A DNA stretch of 64,000 nt from Clostridia bacterium (GCA_017464565.1 JAFTZH010000035.1:62001-126000), one strand, 5' to 3'. Positions 42,292 through 51,279 are shown, numbered from the stretch's first letter. Translations and numbers: made by a program. The notes: generated from the letters alone by a model not told the origin.

Positions 42292-44826
42292 TTATTTTGC
42301 TTCAAGCCAATTTTCTCCGGCGTTCGCCTCAACGTCAAGAGGAACACCAAGTTTTACCGCATTCTCCATTTCAAATACGAGTATTTCTTTCGCGGCCTCC
42401 GCGCAGTCTCTGTGCGCCTCTATAAGCAATTCGTCGTGTATCTGAAGGATAAGCTTTGCGTCTATTCCCGCCTCAATCAGCTTTTTGTGCGTATTTATCA
42501 TCGCTATCTTTATAATATCCGCGGCGGTTCCCTGTATCGGGCTGTTCATAGCTACTCTTTCTCCGAAATTGCGGATATTCTTATTTGACGCGGACAACTC
42601 GGGAATATATCTCCTTCTGCCGAACAAAGTGGACACGTATCCGTCGCGCTTTGCCTGCTCCTTGATATTTTCCCTGTATTCGTTCACCTTCGGAAATCCC
42701 TCAAGATAGGAGTCTATATATTTTTTCGCCTGCGCCCTCGATATTCCGAGGTCCTCGGAAAGCGAATATTCTCCCATTCCGTACATTATGCCGAAATTTA
42801 CCGCCTTGGCGCGCTTTCGTAAATCGGGAGTAACCTCCCTCTCGTCCACCTCGAATACCTTTGCCGCCGTCGAGGTGTGTATATCCGCGCCGTCAGCGAA
42901 AGCCGATATCATAGTTTCGTCCCCCGATACGTCGGCAAGAAGTCTGAGCTCTATCTGCGAGTAATCGGCGTCTATTATAACGTAATCCTCGTTCTTAGGA
43001 ACGAAATATCTTCTGAACCTGCTGCCGAGCTCGGTACGGACGGGAATGTTCTGCAAATTGGGCTCGGATGAGGAAAGTCTGCCCGTGGCGGTTCCCGTCT
43101 GATTGAGAACGGTGTGTATGCGCCCGTTTTCGTCCGCGAGCCTTACGAGTCCGTCGGTATAGGTAGACCTGAGCTTCGAAACCTGTCTGTAATCCAGAAT
43201 ATCTTCAATAATATCGTGCTTGCCGCGAAGCTTGCCTAACACCTCGGCATCGGTGGAATATCCCGTTTTCGTCTTTTTCTGAACGGGAAGTCCAAGCTTG
43301 TCGAAAAGAATATTGCCAAGCTGCTTCGTGGAATCTATATTAAACTCCTCTCCCGCGGCACAGTATATCCTTTCCTTCAGAACGCTTTCAAGCTCCGCAA
43401 GCTCGTTTCCGTATTCCGTTATACCGTCGGTATCTATTTTTATTCCCGTTATCTCCATATCGGCAAGAACGAGAGCGAGAGGCAGCTCCACATCAAACAA
43501 AAGATGCTCCGCCCCGATATTTTTTATCTCCGTAAGCATAGGACGGTACAGAGAGTACACAGCGGCGGGCGCGGAAATATCCTCTCCAAGACTTTTTCCC
43601 GAGTATTCAAGATAGACCTCGGGTAAGGAATATCCTCGGCGCGAGGAGTTCAGCACGTAAGCGGCAAGCATAGTGTCAAAGCAACAAGAGATACATTCTA
43701 TATCTGCCCGTATAAGTGCCTTGTAAAGCTCCTTTGAGTTGTGCGTTATCGTCTTTTCACTTCGGAACAGCTTTTCTATCGCTTCTTTATTTGAGATATC
43801 AAGGTCGTAAACCGCGGTGTCCTTTCCGTCGTATACCGTAAGCTTACCGTCAGACACGTATACCGCGCTCACTCTATCGAAGCATACTTCATCGGCTTCT
43901 TCTCTTTGAGACTGTTCGTTCGCTTTTTCTTCGGTGCTTTGCGGTTCGGCGCTTACCGTCTGCACCGCGTCAAGTCCGAGCTTCTTGATAAAAGCGAAAA
44001 ATTCAAGCTTCTCAAACAAAGCCTTGAGCTCCGGCTTTTTTATTCCATTATACTCGTAGGCGGAAAGGTCAAAATCTATCGGGGCGTCTTTGTCAATGGT
44101 AACCAGCTTTTTGGAAAGCTTCGCGCTCTCACTTCCCGCCTCAAGCTTCTGCTTTACCGACGGAGAAAGCTTTGACTCCATATACTTTTCGTAAACGCCG
44201 TCAAGAGAACCGAAGTCGGAAATAAGCTTAAACGCCGTTTTCTCTCCTATGCCGAGAACTCCGGGTATATTGTCGGAGCTGTCTCCCATAAGCGCCTTTA
44301 CGTCGGCAAACTGCGACGGGTCGATTCCGTAGGTCTCGGTAAAATGCCGTCTGTCAAAATTCACCGTCTCCTTATTCGTGGTGAGAAGAACGGTGACATC
44401 GTCGTTTATAAGCTGGAGCGAATCCCTGTCCCCCGTGAGAAGATAGGATCGTACCCCCTCCCTGGAAGCCTTGTCGGATACGGTGCCGAGAATATCGTCA
44501 GCCTCGTAGCCCTCAAGCTCAAGCACCGTAAATCCCATATCTCTCATACATTCCTTGGCGTAAGGAAGCTGAACGGCAAGCTCCTCGGGCATTCCGTGCC
44601 TGTTAGCCTTGTATCCGTCGTACATTTTATGCCGAAAGGTCGGCGCTTTAAGGTCGAAAGCCACCACGCAGTAATCGGGCTTGACGAGGTTTATGTTTTT
44701 AGTTAAAATAGTATACATTCCGTAAACGGCGTTCGTGTGAAGACCGTCCTTCGTGGTAAGAGGTCTGACTCCGTAAAAGGCTCTGTTGAGAATACTGTTG
44801 CCGTCTACTATAAGTATCTTTTTCAT
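42292..44826 (-). CDS. polA: DNA polymerase I
   Basis: 844 residues. In order: 5'-3' exonuclease domain (MKKILIVDGNSILNRAFYG, LTGDRDSLQLI), a degenerate 3'-5' exonuclease domain (about 330-480), and the polymerase domain with DADYSQIELRLLADVSGD (motif A), RAKAVNFGIMYGMG (motif B) and LILQIHDELLIEA (motif C). The proofreading DxE motif is absent in the exonuclease region (VCFDRVSAVYV), as in Bacillus polymerases. Used for Okazaki-fragment maturation and repair. Its promoter faces that of the LytM-like gene. Confidence 0.96.
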   Translation of the reverse strand: MKKILIVDGNSILNRAFYGVRPLTTKDGLHTNAVYGMYTILTKNINLVKPDYCVVAFDLKAPTFRHKMYDGYKANRHGMPEELAVQLPYAKECMRDMGFTVLELEGYEADDILGTVSDKASREGVRSYLLTGDRDSLQLINDDVTVLLTTNKETVNFDRRHFTETYGIDPSQFADVKALMGDSSDNIPGVLGIGEKTAFKLISDFGSLDGVYEKYMESKLSPSVKQKLEAGSESAKLSKKLVTIDKDAPIDFDLSAYEYNGIKKPELKALFEKLEFFAFIKKLGLDAVQTVSAEPQSTEEKANEQSQREEADEVCFDRVSAVYVSDGKLTVYDGKDTAVYDLDISNKEAIEKLFRSEKTITHNSKELYKALIRADIECISCCFDTMLAAYVLNSSRRGYSLPEVYLEYSGKSLGEDISAPAAVYSLYRPMLTEIKNIGAEHLLFDVELPLALVLADMEITGIKIDTDGITEYGNELAELESVLKERIYCAAGEEFNIDSTKQLGNILFDKLGLPVQKKTKTGYSTDAEVLGKLRGKHDIIEDILDYRQVSKLRSTYTDGLVRLADENGRIHTVLNQTGTATGRLSSSEPNLQNIPVRTELGSRFRRYFVPKNEDYVIIDADYSQIELRLLADVSGDETMISAFADGADIHTSTAAKVFEVDEREVTPDLRKRAKAVNFGIMYGMGEYSLSEDLGISRAQAKKYIDSYLEGFPKVNEYRENIKEQAKRDGYVSTLFGRRRYIPELSASNKNIRNFGERVAMNSPIQGTAADIIKIAMINTHKKLIEAGIDAKLILQIHDELLIEAHRDCAEAAKEILVFEMENAVKLGVPLDVEANAGENWLEAK

Positions 44827-44880
44827 AAAAATCTCCGTGAAATTTAAACTACAAGTATATATGTATAATTTTTACTCTTT

Positions 44881-44910
44881 AGTATAACATTTATTCCGTA
44901 CCATTGTCAA
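44881..44910 (-). promoter_or_regulatory. polA promoter
   Basis: On the minus strand TTGACA (44910-44905), 18-bp spacer containing TACGGAATAAAT, TATACT (44886-44881). Confidence 0.7.
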
Positions 44911-44969
44911 GTAAATTGAGCTCTTAATTTTATCTTTTGTTCAAAACTGCTTGACCTTACGGAATAAAT
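44889..44969. repeat. 12-bp inverted repeat within divergent promoters
   Basis: ATTTATTCCGTA (44889-44900) and its exact reverse complement TACGGAATAAAT (44958-44969) fill the -35/-10 spacers of the polA and LytM-like promoters. This may be a regulator's binding site or a coincidence of promoter sequence. See findings. Confidence 0.45.
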
Positions 44970-44979
44970 ATTGTATAAT
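44951..44979 (+). promoter_or_regulatory. Promoter of the LytM-like gene
   Basis: TTGACC (44951-44956), 17-bp spacer, TATAAT (44974-44979). Confidence 0.75.
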
Positions 44980-45014
44980 AGTTAATAACACCTTAAATTT
45001 CAAGAGGCTTATAA

Positions 45015-46700
45015 ATGAAAAACAAAGGATATTTTCTGGGAAATAAGACCGCAAAAAAGAATAAGCTCTACCTGCTCGTCATAATTGCGGTGCTCGTATT
45101 CATTCCCGCAATATTGGCATTTATAAATTACTCGATAGAATCAAACAAAAGCACGCCGCTTACGGATAAGGCAGTAAAGGTATCGCTGTACGACGGAGAC
45201 GCTCTTCTCTTTGAGGAGACCGAGGATCCCGAAAGAGCCTTGCCCGAAAGCCTCGTTTATATATTCGATTCGGTAATAAAAAATCTTACCGAGGCGAGCG
45301 AGACGCCGCGTAATTTATACGGCGAAAAAATGCTTCTTGCCGTCGTTGCCAAGAGTGATACCGAAGCAAGCTACAAGTGCTTCTTTTCCGAGAACAGCGG
45401 TTCAAGCTACTGCGTTGACGGAGCAAACAAAATATATCTTATCTCCGACGACGACGCTCTCGCGTTTATGTCATCCTCTTATTCCGAGACGCTGTACGAC
45501 TCTTCGGTACCGCCAAAGCTCTACACTACATCAAACGACGTGGTCCTTCCGCTTAATGCGGAATGGAAATATAAAAATATAGCGGGAGAGGTTTGCTCCT
45601 CCGCTATGATAGATACTACCGATGATATCGAAACGGTATACGATATGGCGGGCATTTTAGGTCTTGAATTTGAGAACGAGCCCGACGAATGCTCAGTCAA
45701 GGTGTATAAAAGCGGAATAATCACGCTCGATATATCGCATACCGCTCTCTCGACAGTCAAGGTAGACCCCGGAACTACCCTGCGCTTCGTGGTCTCTGCC
45801 GTCTGGAACGAGGACGCGGACGCGCAGTTTTACGGAAAGGTAAATTACGACTTCAAGGTGCTTCTACGCGATCGCTCGGAATTTATACTCGATAAAACCG
45901 AGCTTGAGCTTGGAGACTTCGTCACCGTCGCCTGTACGAATATTCTCGATATAAACAAGATAAATTTCCACACCGAGCCGGATATAGAGTTTTCTCCCGT
46001 CTTTTTTGAGGACGGAGATATAGTAAGAGCGGCAATTCCCTTCAGCCAAGAGCTTAAAGCGGGAGAGTACAAGCTTACCTTCTCCTACGGCGCTACGCAG
46101 GAGGTCATAACGCTGAACGTATCCGAAAGCTCCGATACGCCTCCCGCCGTTACCGTTGACGAAAAAAATCATTCGATATTCAACGCCTCCGTAAACTCAC
46201 TCTCGACGAACGCTCTTCAACGTATTATGTCGGAGCTTGACGCGTCGTATTCGGGATATATCTTCTGCCGCGGCGCATTCGGCGATTACGCGTCGGACGA
46301 GGCAAGTATTCTCTATTCTTACGGAACGGAATTTTCAACGAAAAATATATCGTATATTCTTGACGGAACTATGTATACCTACGCGCAAAGCGGTGGCGTT
46401 CCCGTAAAGGCGCTCAACGCGGGAGCCGTTCTTTACAGCGGAAGCTGTGATTATCTCGGAAAGTTCGTAGTTATTGAGCACGGTCTCGGAATACGCACGG
46501 TATACGGACACCTCGGCAGCATTAACGTCAGTGTCGGAGATATCGTAAAGGAGGGCGAGAGCATAGGACGCACGGGAACGCTCAACAGCCTTACCTCCGA
46601 GGGAGTATTCGTACAGTGCTACGTCTACAATACTCTCGTCGATTATACGAATATTGCGGGAAAAGCTCTTGATTTTTATTATACTCCCGAAGCGGAATAA
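45015..46700 (+). CDS. Membrane-anchored protein with degenerate M23/LytM domain
   Basis: 561 residues. Cytoplasmic N-terminus, one transmembrane helix (about 17-38), a long beta-rich outer region, and a C-terminal LytM-like fold with PVKALNAGAVLYSG, KFVVIEHGLGIRTVYGHLGS and VSVGDIVKEGESIGRTG. The fold pattern of peptidoglycan DD-endopeptidases is clear, but the HxxxD zinc motif and the final HxH are missing (GVFVQC occupies the HLH position); only the His in GHL remains. It is thus probably non-catalytic, like SpoIIQ or EnvC, which act by binding partners. A sporulation role is possible but not shown. Monocistronic. Confidence 0.75.
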   Translation: MKNKGYFLGNKTAKKNKLYLLVIIAVLVFIPAILAFINYSIESNKSTPLTDKAVKVSLYDGDALLFEETEDPERALPESLVYIFDSVIKNLTEASETPRNLYGEKMLLAVVAKSDTEASYKCFFSENSGSSYCVDGANKIYLISDDDALAFMSSSYSETLYDSSVPPKLYTTSNDVVLPLNAEWKYKNIAGEVCSSAMIDTTDDIETVYDMAGILGLEFENEPDECSVKVYKSGIITLDISHTALSTVKVDPGTTLRFVVSAVWNEDADAQFYGKVNYDFKVLLRDRSEFILDKTELELGDFVTVACTNILDINKINFHTEPDIEFSPVFFEDGDIVRAAIPFSQELKAGEYKLTFSYGATQEVITLNVSESSDTPPAVTVDEKNHSIFNASVNSLSTNALQRIMSELDASYSGYIFCRGAFGDYASDEASILYSYGTEFSTKNISYILDGTMYTYAQSGGVPVKALNAGAVLYSGSCDYLGKFVVIEHGLGIRTVYGHLGSINVSVGDIVKEGESIGRTGTLNSLTSEGVFVQCYVYNTLVDYTNIAGKALDFYYTPEAE

Positions 46701-46719
46701 ACCATTATAAAAGCGGCAA

Positions 46720-46751
46720 AGCGGCGAATCTGCGATTCGCCGCTTTTTTTC
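46720..46751 (+). terminator. Terminator of the LytM-like gene
   Basis: GCGGCGAATC (46721-46730) pairs with GATTCGCCGC (46734-46743), followed by TTTTTTTC. Confidence 0.9.
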
Positions 46752-46785
46752 GTAAAACGAAAAGCAACAATTTTTGACTATTCTG

Positions 46786-46814
46786 TTGACACAGCGTAAG
46801 AAAAATGCTATACT
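46786..46814 (+). promoter_or_regulatory. Promoter of pnuC
   Basis: TTGACA (46786-46791), 17-bp spacer, TATACT (46809-46814). Confidence 0.8.
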
Positions 46815-46824
46815 TATGAAAAAC

Positions 46825-46905
46825 AAACAACTGCCACCGGGTAGCATTCGTTGCGTATCGTTAGGTCTTTGAAGATGCGCTATACGAGTGCTTATTTTTT
46901 GGAGT
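46825..46905 (+). promoter_or_regulatory. Structured pnuC leader, candidate riboswitch of unassigned class
   Basis: In the ~92-nt leader AGCATTCG (46843-46850) pairs with CGAGTGCT (46885-46892). Within it GCGTAT pairs with ATGCGC around the loop CGTTAGGTCTTTGAAG. A T-run (TTATTTTTT) follows the outer stem, then the GGAG of pnuC. The features fit a regulatory RNA that could end transcription or mask the ribosome binding site. I could not match it to the NAD-II (pnuC) class or to TPP. Confidence 0.5.
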
Positions 46906-46912
46906 AAATAGT

Positions 46913-47593
46913 ATGAAGCTTTATAAATATTTTTCAAAATACGAGATAATTTTGTGGTGCTCTTCCGTCATATTTATATTCCTCGCTTTTTTGCTTTTTG
47001 ACAAAGAAAATTATCTTACGCTTATAGCCTCGCTGATAGGAGCCACCGCGTTGATATTTAACGCCAAGGGTAATCCGTTCGGACAATTTCTGATAATTAT
47101 ATTCAGTATTCTGTACGGCATAATATCCTTCGGCTTTGCCTATTACGGAGAAATGATAACCTATCTCGGAATGAGTATGCCTATGGCTGTGCTGGCTTTG
47201 ATATCCTGGATAAAAAATCCATACAATGAGAATAAGGCTGAAGTCAAGGTCAACAGAATCAAGCACCGTGAAATTATTTTTATGCTTGTTCTCACCGTAA
47301 TAGTGAGCGTCATTTTCTATTTCATCTTGGCTTTTTTCAACACCGCGAATCTTTTACCGAGCACACTCTCGGTAGCCACAAGTTTTATCGCCGTATATCT
47401 GACATTCAGGAGAAGTCCGTATTTTGCGCTGGCTTACGCCGCAAACGACGTCGTTCTTATAATACTGTGGACGCTGGCATCCGTTGAGAACATATCCTAC
47501 CTGTCTGTCGTTATATGCTTTTTGGTTTTTCTGATAAACGATATGTACGGATTTTCAAGCTGGCTAAAAATGCAAAAAAGACAAAGCCCTTAA
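46913..47593 (+). CDS. pnuC: PnuC-type vitamin transporter
   Basis: 226 residues, seven membrane segments, matching the PnuC/SWEET-like family (PF04973): ASLIGATALIFNAKGNPFGQ, IIIFSILYGIISF, PYFALAYAANDVVLIILWTLAS, and FLINDMYGF near the C-terminus. Members import nicotinamide riboside (PnuC), thiamine (PnuT) or riboflavin (PnuX). The substrate cannot be fixed without the leader class or a neighbouring kinase, and none is near. GGAG serves as ribosome binding site. Confidence 0.88.
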   Translation: MKLYKYFSKYEIILWCSSVIFIFLAFLLFDKENYLTLIASLIGATALIFNAKGNPFGQFLIIIFSILYGIISFGFAYYGEMITYLGMSMPMAVLALISWIKNPYNENKAEVKVNRIKHREIIFMLVLTVIVSVIFYFILAFFNTANLLPSTLSVATSFIAVYLTFRRSPYFALAYAANDVVLIILWTLASVENISYLSVVICFLVFLINDMYGFSSWLKMQKRQSP

Positions 47594-47684
47594 GCATTTC
47601 ATCCCCTCGGTGATTTCAAAGTCTTTCTAAATCAACGCATATAACCTAAGTTCGCCCCTGCGAAGTATATTTATATAAATGAAA

Positions 47685-47843
47685 CGGCGGGAGGAGCAAG
47701 CCCCTCCCCTGCCGAGTATAACGAAAACCTAAAACAATCTTCCCATAGAAAGCAAGACAAAAAATTAAAACTATACCCAGCGTTTAAAGTTTTTTGAGGT
47801 GGGGGTTTGGGGGAGGGACTTTTTGCAAAAAGTCCCTCCCCCA
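47685..47843. repeat. Hairpin-capped intergenic repeat, copy C (diverged left end)
   Basis: 159 bp between converging pnuC and the GDPD gene. The right stem of 17 bp (47808-47824 / 47827-47843, tip GC) corresponds to those of copies A and B with swapped paired bases (GGGAC/GTCCC for GGAGC/GCTCC). The inner segment AAAGCAAGACAAAAA followed by GCGTTTAAAGTTTTTTGAGG is shared with copy D. The left stem is unrelated in sequence (CGGCGGGAGG with CCTCCC..GCCG, 47685-47714) but also GC-rich. Confidence 0.75.
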
Positions 47844-47860
47844 TTATTATTTATCATATA

Positions 47861-48763
47861 TTATGTATCGTGAGTAAACGAAACGAAATCCACGTACAAG
47901 GCATCTGCGCCCATATCTATCGCTTCCCTAATCTCGCTCTCGGTAGTAACCGAAAATACGCAAAGGTATTTGCTCTCCTTAACTCTGTAAAGCTGATTTT
48001 TGAGCGACTCGTCGCAATACAGTGAAACCGAAACTCCAACGATACGCTCGTCGTCAAAGTATTCCAATATTTGCTCCATATCGTAATCCACCTTATAGAG
48101 AGAAAATAAATAACGATTGAAGCTCAGCGTTTCCTTTGCCTCGTCCCACATCTCCTTACTGAATATTTCGGGAATTATTCTGTCTGAAATATCCAAACCG
48201 TCCGCCTCGGCAAGCTCCTCAAGACGCCGAAGAACGCGAAGGTCGTCTTCGTCCGTATCCATCTTTGAATCAATAACGAATATTACGTCCTCATATTGAG
48301 CTATGGTCTGCATAAGCCATTCTTCGTTTATCGGCGTATAGCCGTTTACGAGCGTAAGGGAGATAAAATCATCGTAGGTAAGTCTGAACACCTCGTCCAC
48401 GTCAAGATATTCCCAATTATGCGTCCCCACAACTCTTCCGTTGCACAGCAGCTTTAGGTCGTATTCAAAATATCTGTACCCCATATCGTAATAACGATAA
48501 AAGGTCTCCTGCGAATTAAGATACGTAAGGTCGTCTCCTCCGCCCGCGTGGAGAATCAAGCCGACGTTTTCAGCCTCATCTGAAATAAGTATCTCTATAA
48601 ACGCACCGCTGTCATCCTCTTCAAGAATATTTTCAAGCTCCGCTTCGGTATATTCTTCATAACAGGCGTCGTCGTAAGATACGCGCGCCGTACAGCCCGT
48701 CATCAGCACTATAAGAAACAAAAACAAAAACAAAAGCGATAAGCGCTTTAAATATTTTGGCAT
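47861..48763 (-). CDS. Glycerophosphodiester phosphodiesterase-like lipoprotein
   Basis: 300 residues. Signal peptide with lipobox MTGC (Cys24), then a TIM-barrel GDPD-type core: LILHAGGGDDLTYLNSQET in place of the classical HRG, EYDLKLLCNGRVVGTHNW (metal-binding Glu/Asp and the second His), VIFVIDSKM, and a closing AIDMGADALYVDF. It likely cleaves glycerophosphodiesters or a related phosphodiester at the outer membrane face. The HAGGG variant and the short length make the exact substrate uncertain. RBS GGAAGG. Closed by repeat C. Confidence 0.8.
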   Translation of the reverse strand: MPKYLKRLSLLFLFLFLIVLMTGCTARVSYDDACYEEYTEAELENILEEDDSGAFIEILISDEAENVGLILHAGGGDDLTYLNSQETFYRYYDMGYRYFEYDLKLLCNGRVVGTHNWEYLDVDEVFRLTYDDFISLTLVNGYTPINEEWLMQTIAQYEDVIFVIDSKMDTDEDDLRVLRRLEELAEADGLDISDRIIPEIFSKEMWDEAKETLSFNRYLFSLYKVDYDMEQILEYFDDERIVGVSVSLYCDESLKNQLYRVKESKYLCVFSVTTESEIREAIDMGADALYVDFVSFTHDT

Positions 48764-48820
48764 TTTTACCTTCCTTCCGTATCTGATATACGAAAAATCA
48801 ACGTATTACTCGTCTAACGT

Positions 48821-48856
48821 AAAAAAAGGCAGTACTAACACGCTGTCAGTACTGCC
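48821..48856 (-). terminator. Terminator of tRNA-Leu(GAG)
   Basis: GGCAGTACT (48828-48836) pairs with AGTACTGCC (48848-48856); a seven-base T-run follows on the minus strand. Confidence 0.85.
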
Positions 48857-48858
48857 GA

Positions 48859-48943
48859 TGGTGCGAGAAACGGGACTTGAACCCGTACGGTGTGAACCAC
48901 ACGCCCCTCAAACGTGCGCGTCTGCCAGTTCCGCCACTCTCGC
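48859..48943 (-). tRNA. tRNA-Leu(GAG)
   Basis: Read on the minus strand: GCGAGAG acceptor pairs with TTCTCGC (one G-T), D arm GCGGAACTGGCAGACGC, anticodon stem CACGT/GCGTG with loop TTGAGGG (anticodon GAG), long variable arm, TTCAAGTCC in the T loop, and an encoded CCA. Reads CUU and CUC, abundant in these genes. Confidence 0.95.
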
Positions 48944-48977
48944 GTATTTCGTCGCCGTTTTATCGGCAACAGATTAT

Positions 48978-49005
48978 ATTATACTCATTTTTTTAAAAAT
49001 GTCAA
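48978..49005 (-). promoter_or_regulatory. Promoter of tRNA-Leu(GAG)
   Basis: Minus strand TTGACA (49005-49000), 16-bp spacer, TATAAT (48983-48978). Confidence 0.7.
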
Positions 49006-49196
49006 TACTTTTCGGAAATTTTTTAATTTATTTTTTTAATGTCCCTCAATTTCACAAATTTATAAAAGCAATAAGGATAAATATGGTAAAATTTCACAAC
49101 GAATTTTCTCTTTAAAGGAAAAATACCGAAATAAAAAGATTTTAAATATCATATTATTCAACGTAAAGCTCAATAACGAAACACGGGTATAAGATA

Positions 49197-49832
49197 ATGA
49201 AAATAAAAATAAGCTTTTTCGCCGTTATGCTTTTTCTCTCCCTGTTCCTCTCAAGCGGATATTACGCGCTCATACCTCTCACAAGCGCCACTCTGCACGA
49301 GGCGGGTCATATCGCCGCCGCAAAATTCAGAGGAGTAAGCTTCTGCCGATTGAATGTCGGAATACTCGGCGCGAGACTTTCGGCATCGACAGGCGTATGC
49401 TCATATAAGGATGAAATAGTAATTTGTGCCGCAGGTCCCGCAGTAAATTTCATATGCGCCGCTGTCGGAGAAGCTCTGCGCGGACTGTATAATTTTGAAT
49501 CGGAAGCCTACTCGCTCTTTTTTCTCTCCTCCCTGTGCCTCGGTATTCTAAATCTTCTTCCGATAAAATCGTTCGACGGCGGAAGAATATTATCCTCCCT
49601 GCTATCCCATATCTTCGGAATATCGGCGGCCGAAAAAGCGCTTGGCGTTCTTTCCTTTCTGTCCCTTTTCGCACTCTGGTCGATATCCTTATATCTTCTT
49701 TTAAAGACCGCCGCCTCTCTTTCTCTGTTCGTTTTTTCTCTCTCTTTATTCGCCTCTCTTTTCTCCGATACCTTTGAAAACGAAAGCCAGGACGAAACGA
49801 AAGCTTTCGGAAGAATAAAAAAGCAAAAGTAA
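49197..49832 (+). CDS. SpoIVFB-like intramembrane M50 metalloprotease
   Basis: 211 residues, about five to six membrane segments. Zinc motif HEAGH (residues 34-38) lies in a membrane helix and the third ligand in NLLPIKSFDGGRIL (Asp near 127), the site-2 protease pattern. Length and layout agree with the SpoIVFB class that cleaves pro-sigma-K in the mother cell. Usually its inhibitor SpoIVFA is encoded just upstream; it is not here (only a tRNA and an AT-rich gap). A housekeeping site-2 protease is the alternative. The ribosome binding site is weak (GGGTATAAGA). Confidence 0.75.
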   Translation: MKIKISFFAVMLFLSLFLSSGYYALIPLTSATLHEAGHIAAAKFRGVSFCRLNVGILGARLSASTGVCSYKDEIVICAAGPAVNFICAAVGEALRGLYNFESEAYSLFFLSSLCLGILNLLPIKSFDGGRILSSLLSHIFGISAAEKALGVLSFLSLFALWSISLYLLLKTAASLSLFVFSLSLFASLFSDTFENESQDETKAFGRIKKQK

Positions 49833-49932
49833 GAAAATACGTATTTTTAGGGAAATAAACGCCATTCTTCCCGATTTTTTGAGAATAATTAAAAATATTG
49901 ACGATTTTTCAAAAATATTTTATATAAATATA

Positions 49933-49961
49933 TTGCAATTGAGTACAATATCTGTTACAAT
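49933..49961 (+). promoter_or_regulatory. Promoter of potABCD
   Basis: TTGCAA (49933-49938), 17-bp spacer, TACAAT (49956-49961), about 90 bases before potA. Confidence 0.6.
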
Positions 49962-50058
49962 ATTCGCAAGGATTTTATAGGCGAAGCCATACGCACTTTT
50001 CGTATTCTAATCTGCCTTTCATCCTGTATTTTTATCCCTGAAGGAGTATTTATGCGGA

Positions 50059-51279
50059 ATGAAAAAAGAACTTGCTCAAAACCAAGAACTTTCAGAGGTT
50101 GCTGAAAACGAGCAGCCGCCCGATGCGCCGGCATCGAACAACGAAAAAGGCTCTAAGAAAAGAACGAAGCTTATAGAGCTTAAAAATATTTCAAAGGCTT
50201 ACGACGGAGAAACCGTGCTTGATGAAATCAATCTGTATATAAACGACAAGGAATTCATCACGCTTCTCGGTCCCTCGGGCTGCGGAAAAACGACGACGCT
50301 CAGAATAATCGGCGGATTCGAGTCCCCCGATATCGGAGATATCTTTTTTAATGGAAAAAGAATAAACGACCTTCCCCCGCACAAGCGTCAGGTCAATACG
50401 GTTTTCCAGAAATACGCTCTCTTCCCTCATCTCAACGTTTACGATAATATCGCGTTCGGTCTTCGTATAGCCAAGGTAAAGGAAGACGAGATAAAGGTCA
50501 GAGTTACCGAAATGCTCAAGCTCGTAAACCTTTCGGGTTTTGAAAAAAGAAACGTAAATCTTCTCTCGGGCGGACAGCAGCAGAGAGTTGCCATAGCGCG
50601 CGCGCTTATAAATAAGCCGAAGGTGCTTCTCCTTGACGAACCGCTCGGCGCGCTTGATCTCAAGCTGCGCAAGGATATGCAGGTAGAGCTGAAAAATATA
50701 CAGGCTCAGACGGGTATAACTTTTATATACGTTACACACGACCAGGAGGAAGCCCTCTCAATGTCCGATACGGTAGTCGTTATGGCTAACGGAAAGATAC
50801 AGCAGATAGGCACTCCGATTGATATATACAATGAACCGGTCAACGCCTTCGTCGCGGACTTCATAGGCGAATCGAATATAATAGACGGAGTTATGCTTGA
50901 GGATTTCAAGGTCAGATTCGCGGGACACACCTTTGAGTGTCTCGACAAGGGCTTTGAGAAAAACGAGCAGATAGACGCGGTCATACGTCCCGAGGACGTT
51001 GACGTAGTTTCCGCCGACAAGGGAATGCTTACGGGAGTCGTATCATCGGTTACCTTCAAGGGAGTTCACTACGAAATAATAGTCGATATAGACGGCTTCA
51101 AGTGGATGATACAGACCACCGACTACGTTGCTCCTGACGAAACCATCGGTCTTTATATCGAACCCGACGCAATACATATAATGAAAAAATCCGAATATTC
51201 GGATATGTTCGGAGATTACTCTTCCTTCTCGGATGAAATGGATCATTTGTCCGACATTGTAGAGGAGGACGAAGTATAA
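50059..51279 (+). CDS. potA: Spermidine/putrescine ABC transporter ATPase PotA
   Basis: 406 residues. Import ATPase of the PotABCD system. A polar N-terminal extension of ~36 residues precedes the ATPase. Walker [10 protein letters not shown] at 71-79, [21 protein letters not shown], signature [23 protein letters not shown], and a TOBE-type C-terminal domain ([20 protein letters not shown]). Start: AAGGAG ends 12 bases before this ATG; an ATG at 50052 is nearer but opens another frame of 17 codons. 1-bp-scale overlap with potB (TAATG). Confidence 0.94.
   Translation: MKKELAQNQELSEVAENEQPPDAPASNNEKGSKKRTKLIELKNISKAYDGETVLDEINLYINDKEFITLLGPSGCGKTTTLRIIGGFESPDIGDIFFNGKRINDLPPHKRQVNTVFQKYALFPHLNVYDNIAFGLRIAKVKEDEIKVRVTEMLKLVNLSGFEKRNVNLLSGGQQQRVAIARALINKPKVLLLDEPLGALDLKLRKDMQVELKNIQAQTGITFIYVTHDQEEALSMSDTVVVMANGKIQQIGTPIDIYNEPVNAFVADFIGESNIIDGVMLEDFKVRFAGHTFECLDKGFEKNEQIDAVIRPEDVDVVSADKGMLTGVVSSVTFKGVHYEIIVDIDGFKWMIQTTDYVAPDETIGLYIEPDAIHIMKKSEYSDMFGDYSSFSDEMDHLSDIVEEDEV

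Noticed and set aside
46825-46912. TPP or FMN riboswitch before pnuC
   Set aside because: The conserved CTGAGA and GATCTGGATAATGCCAGC-type cores of TPP and the FMN core are absent.
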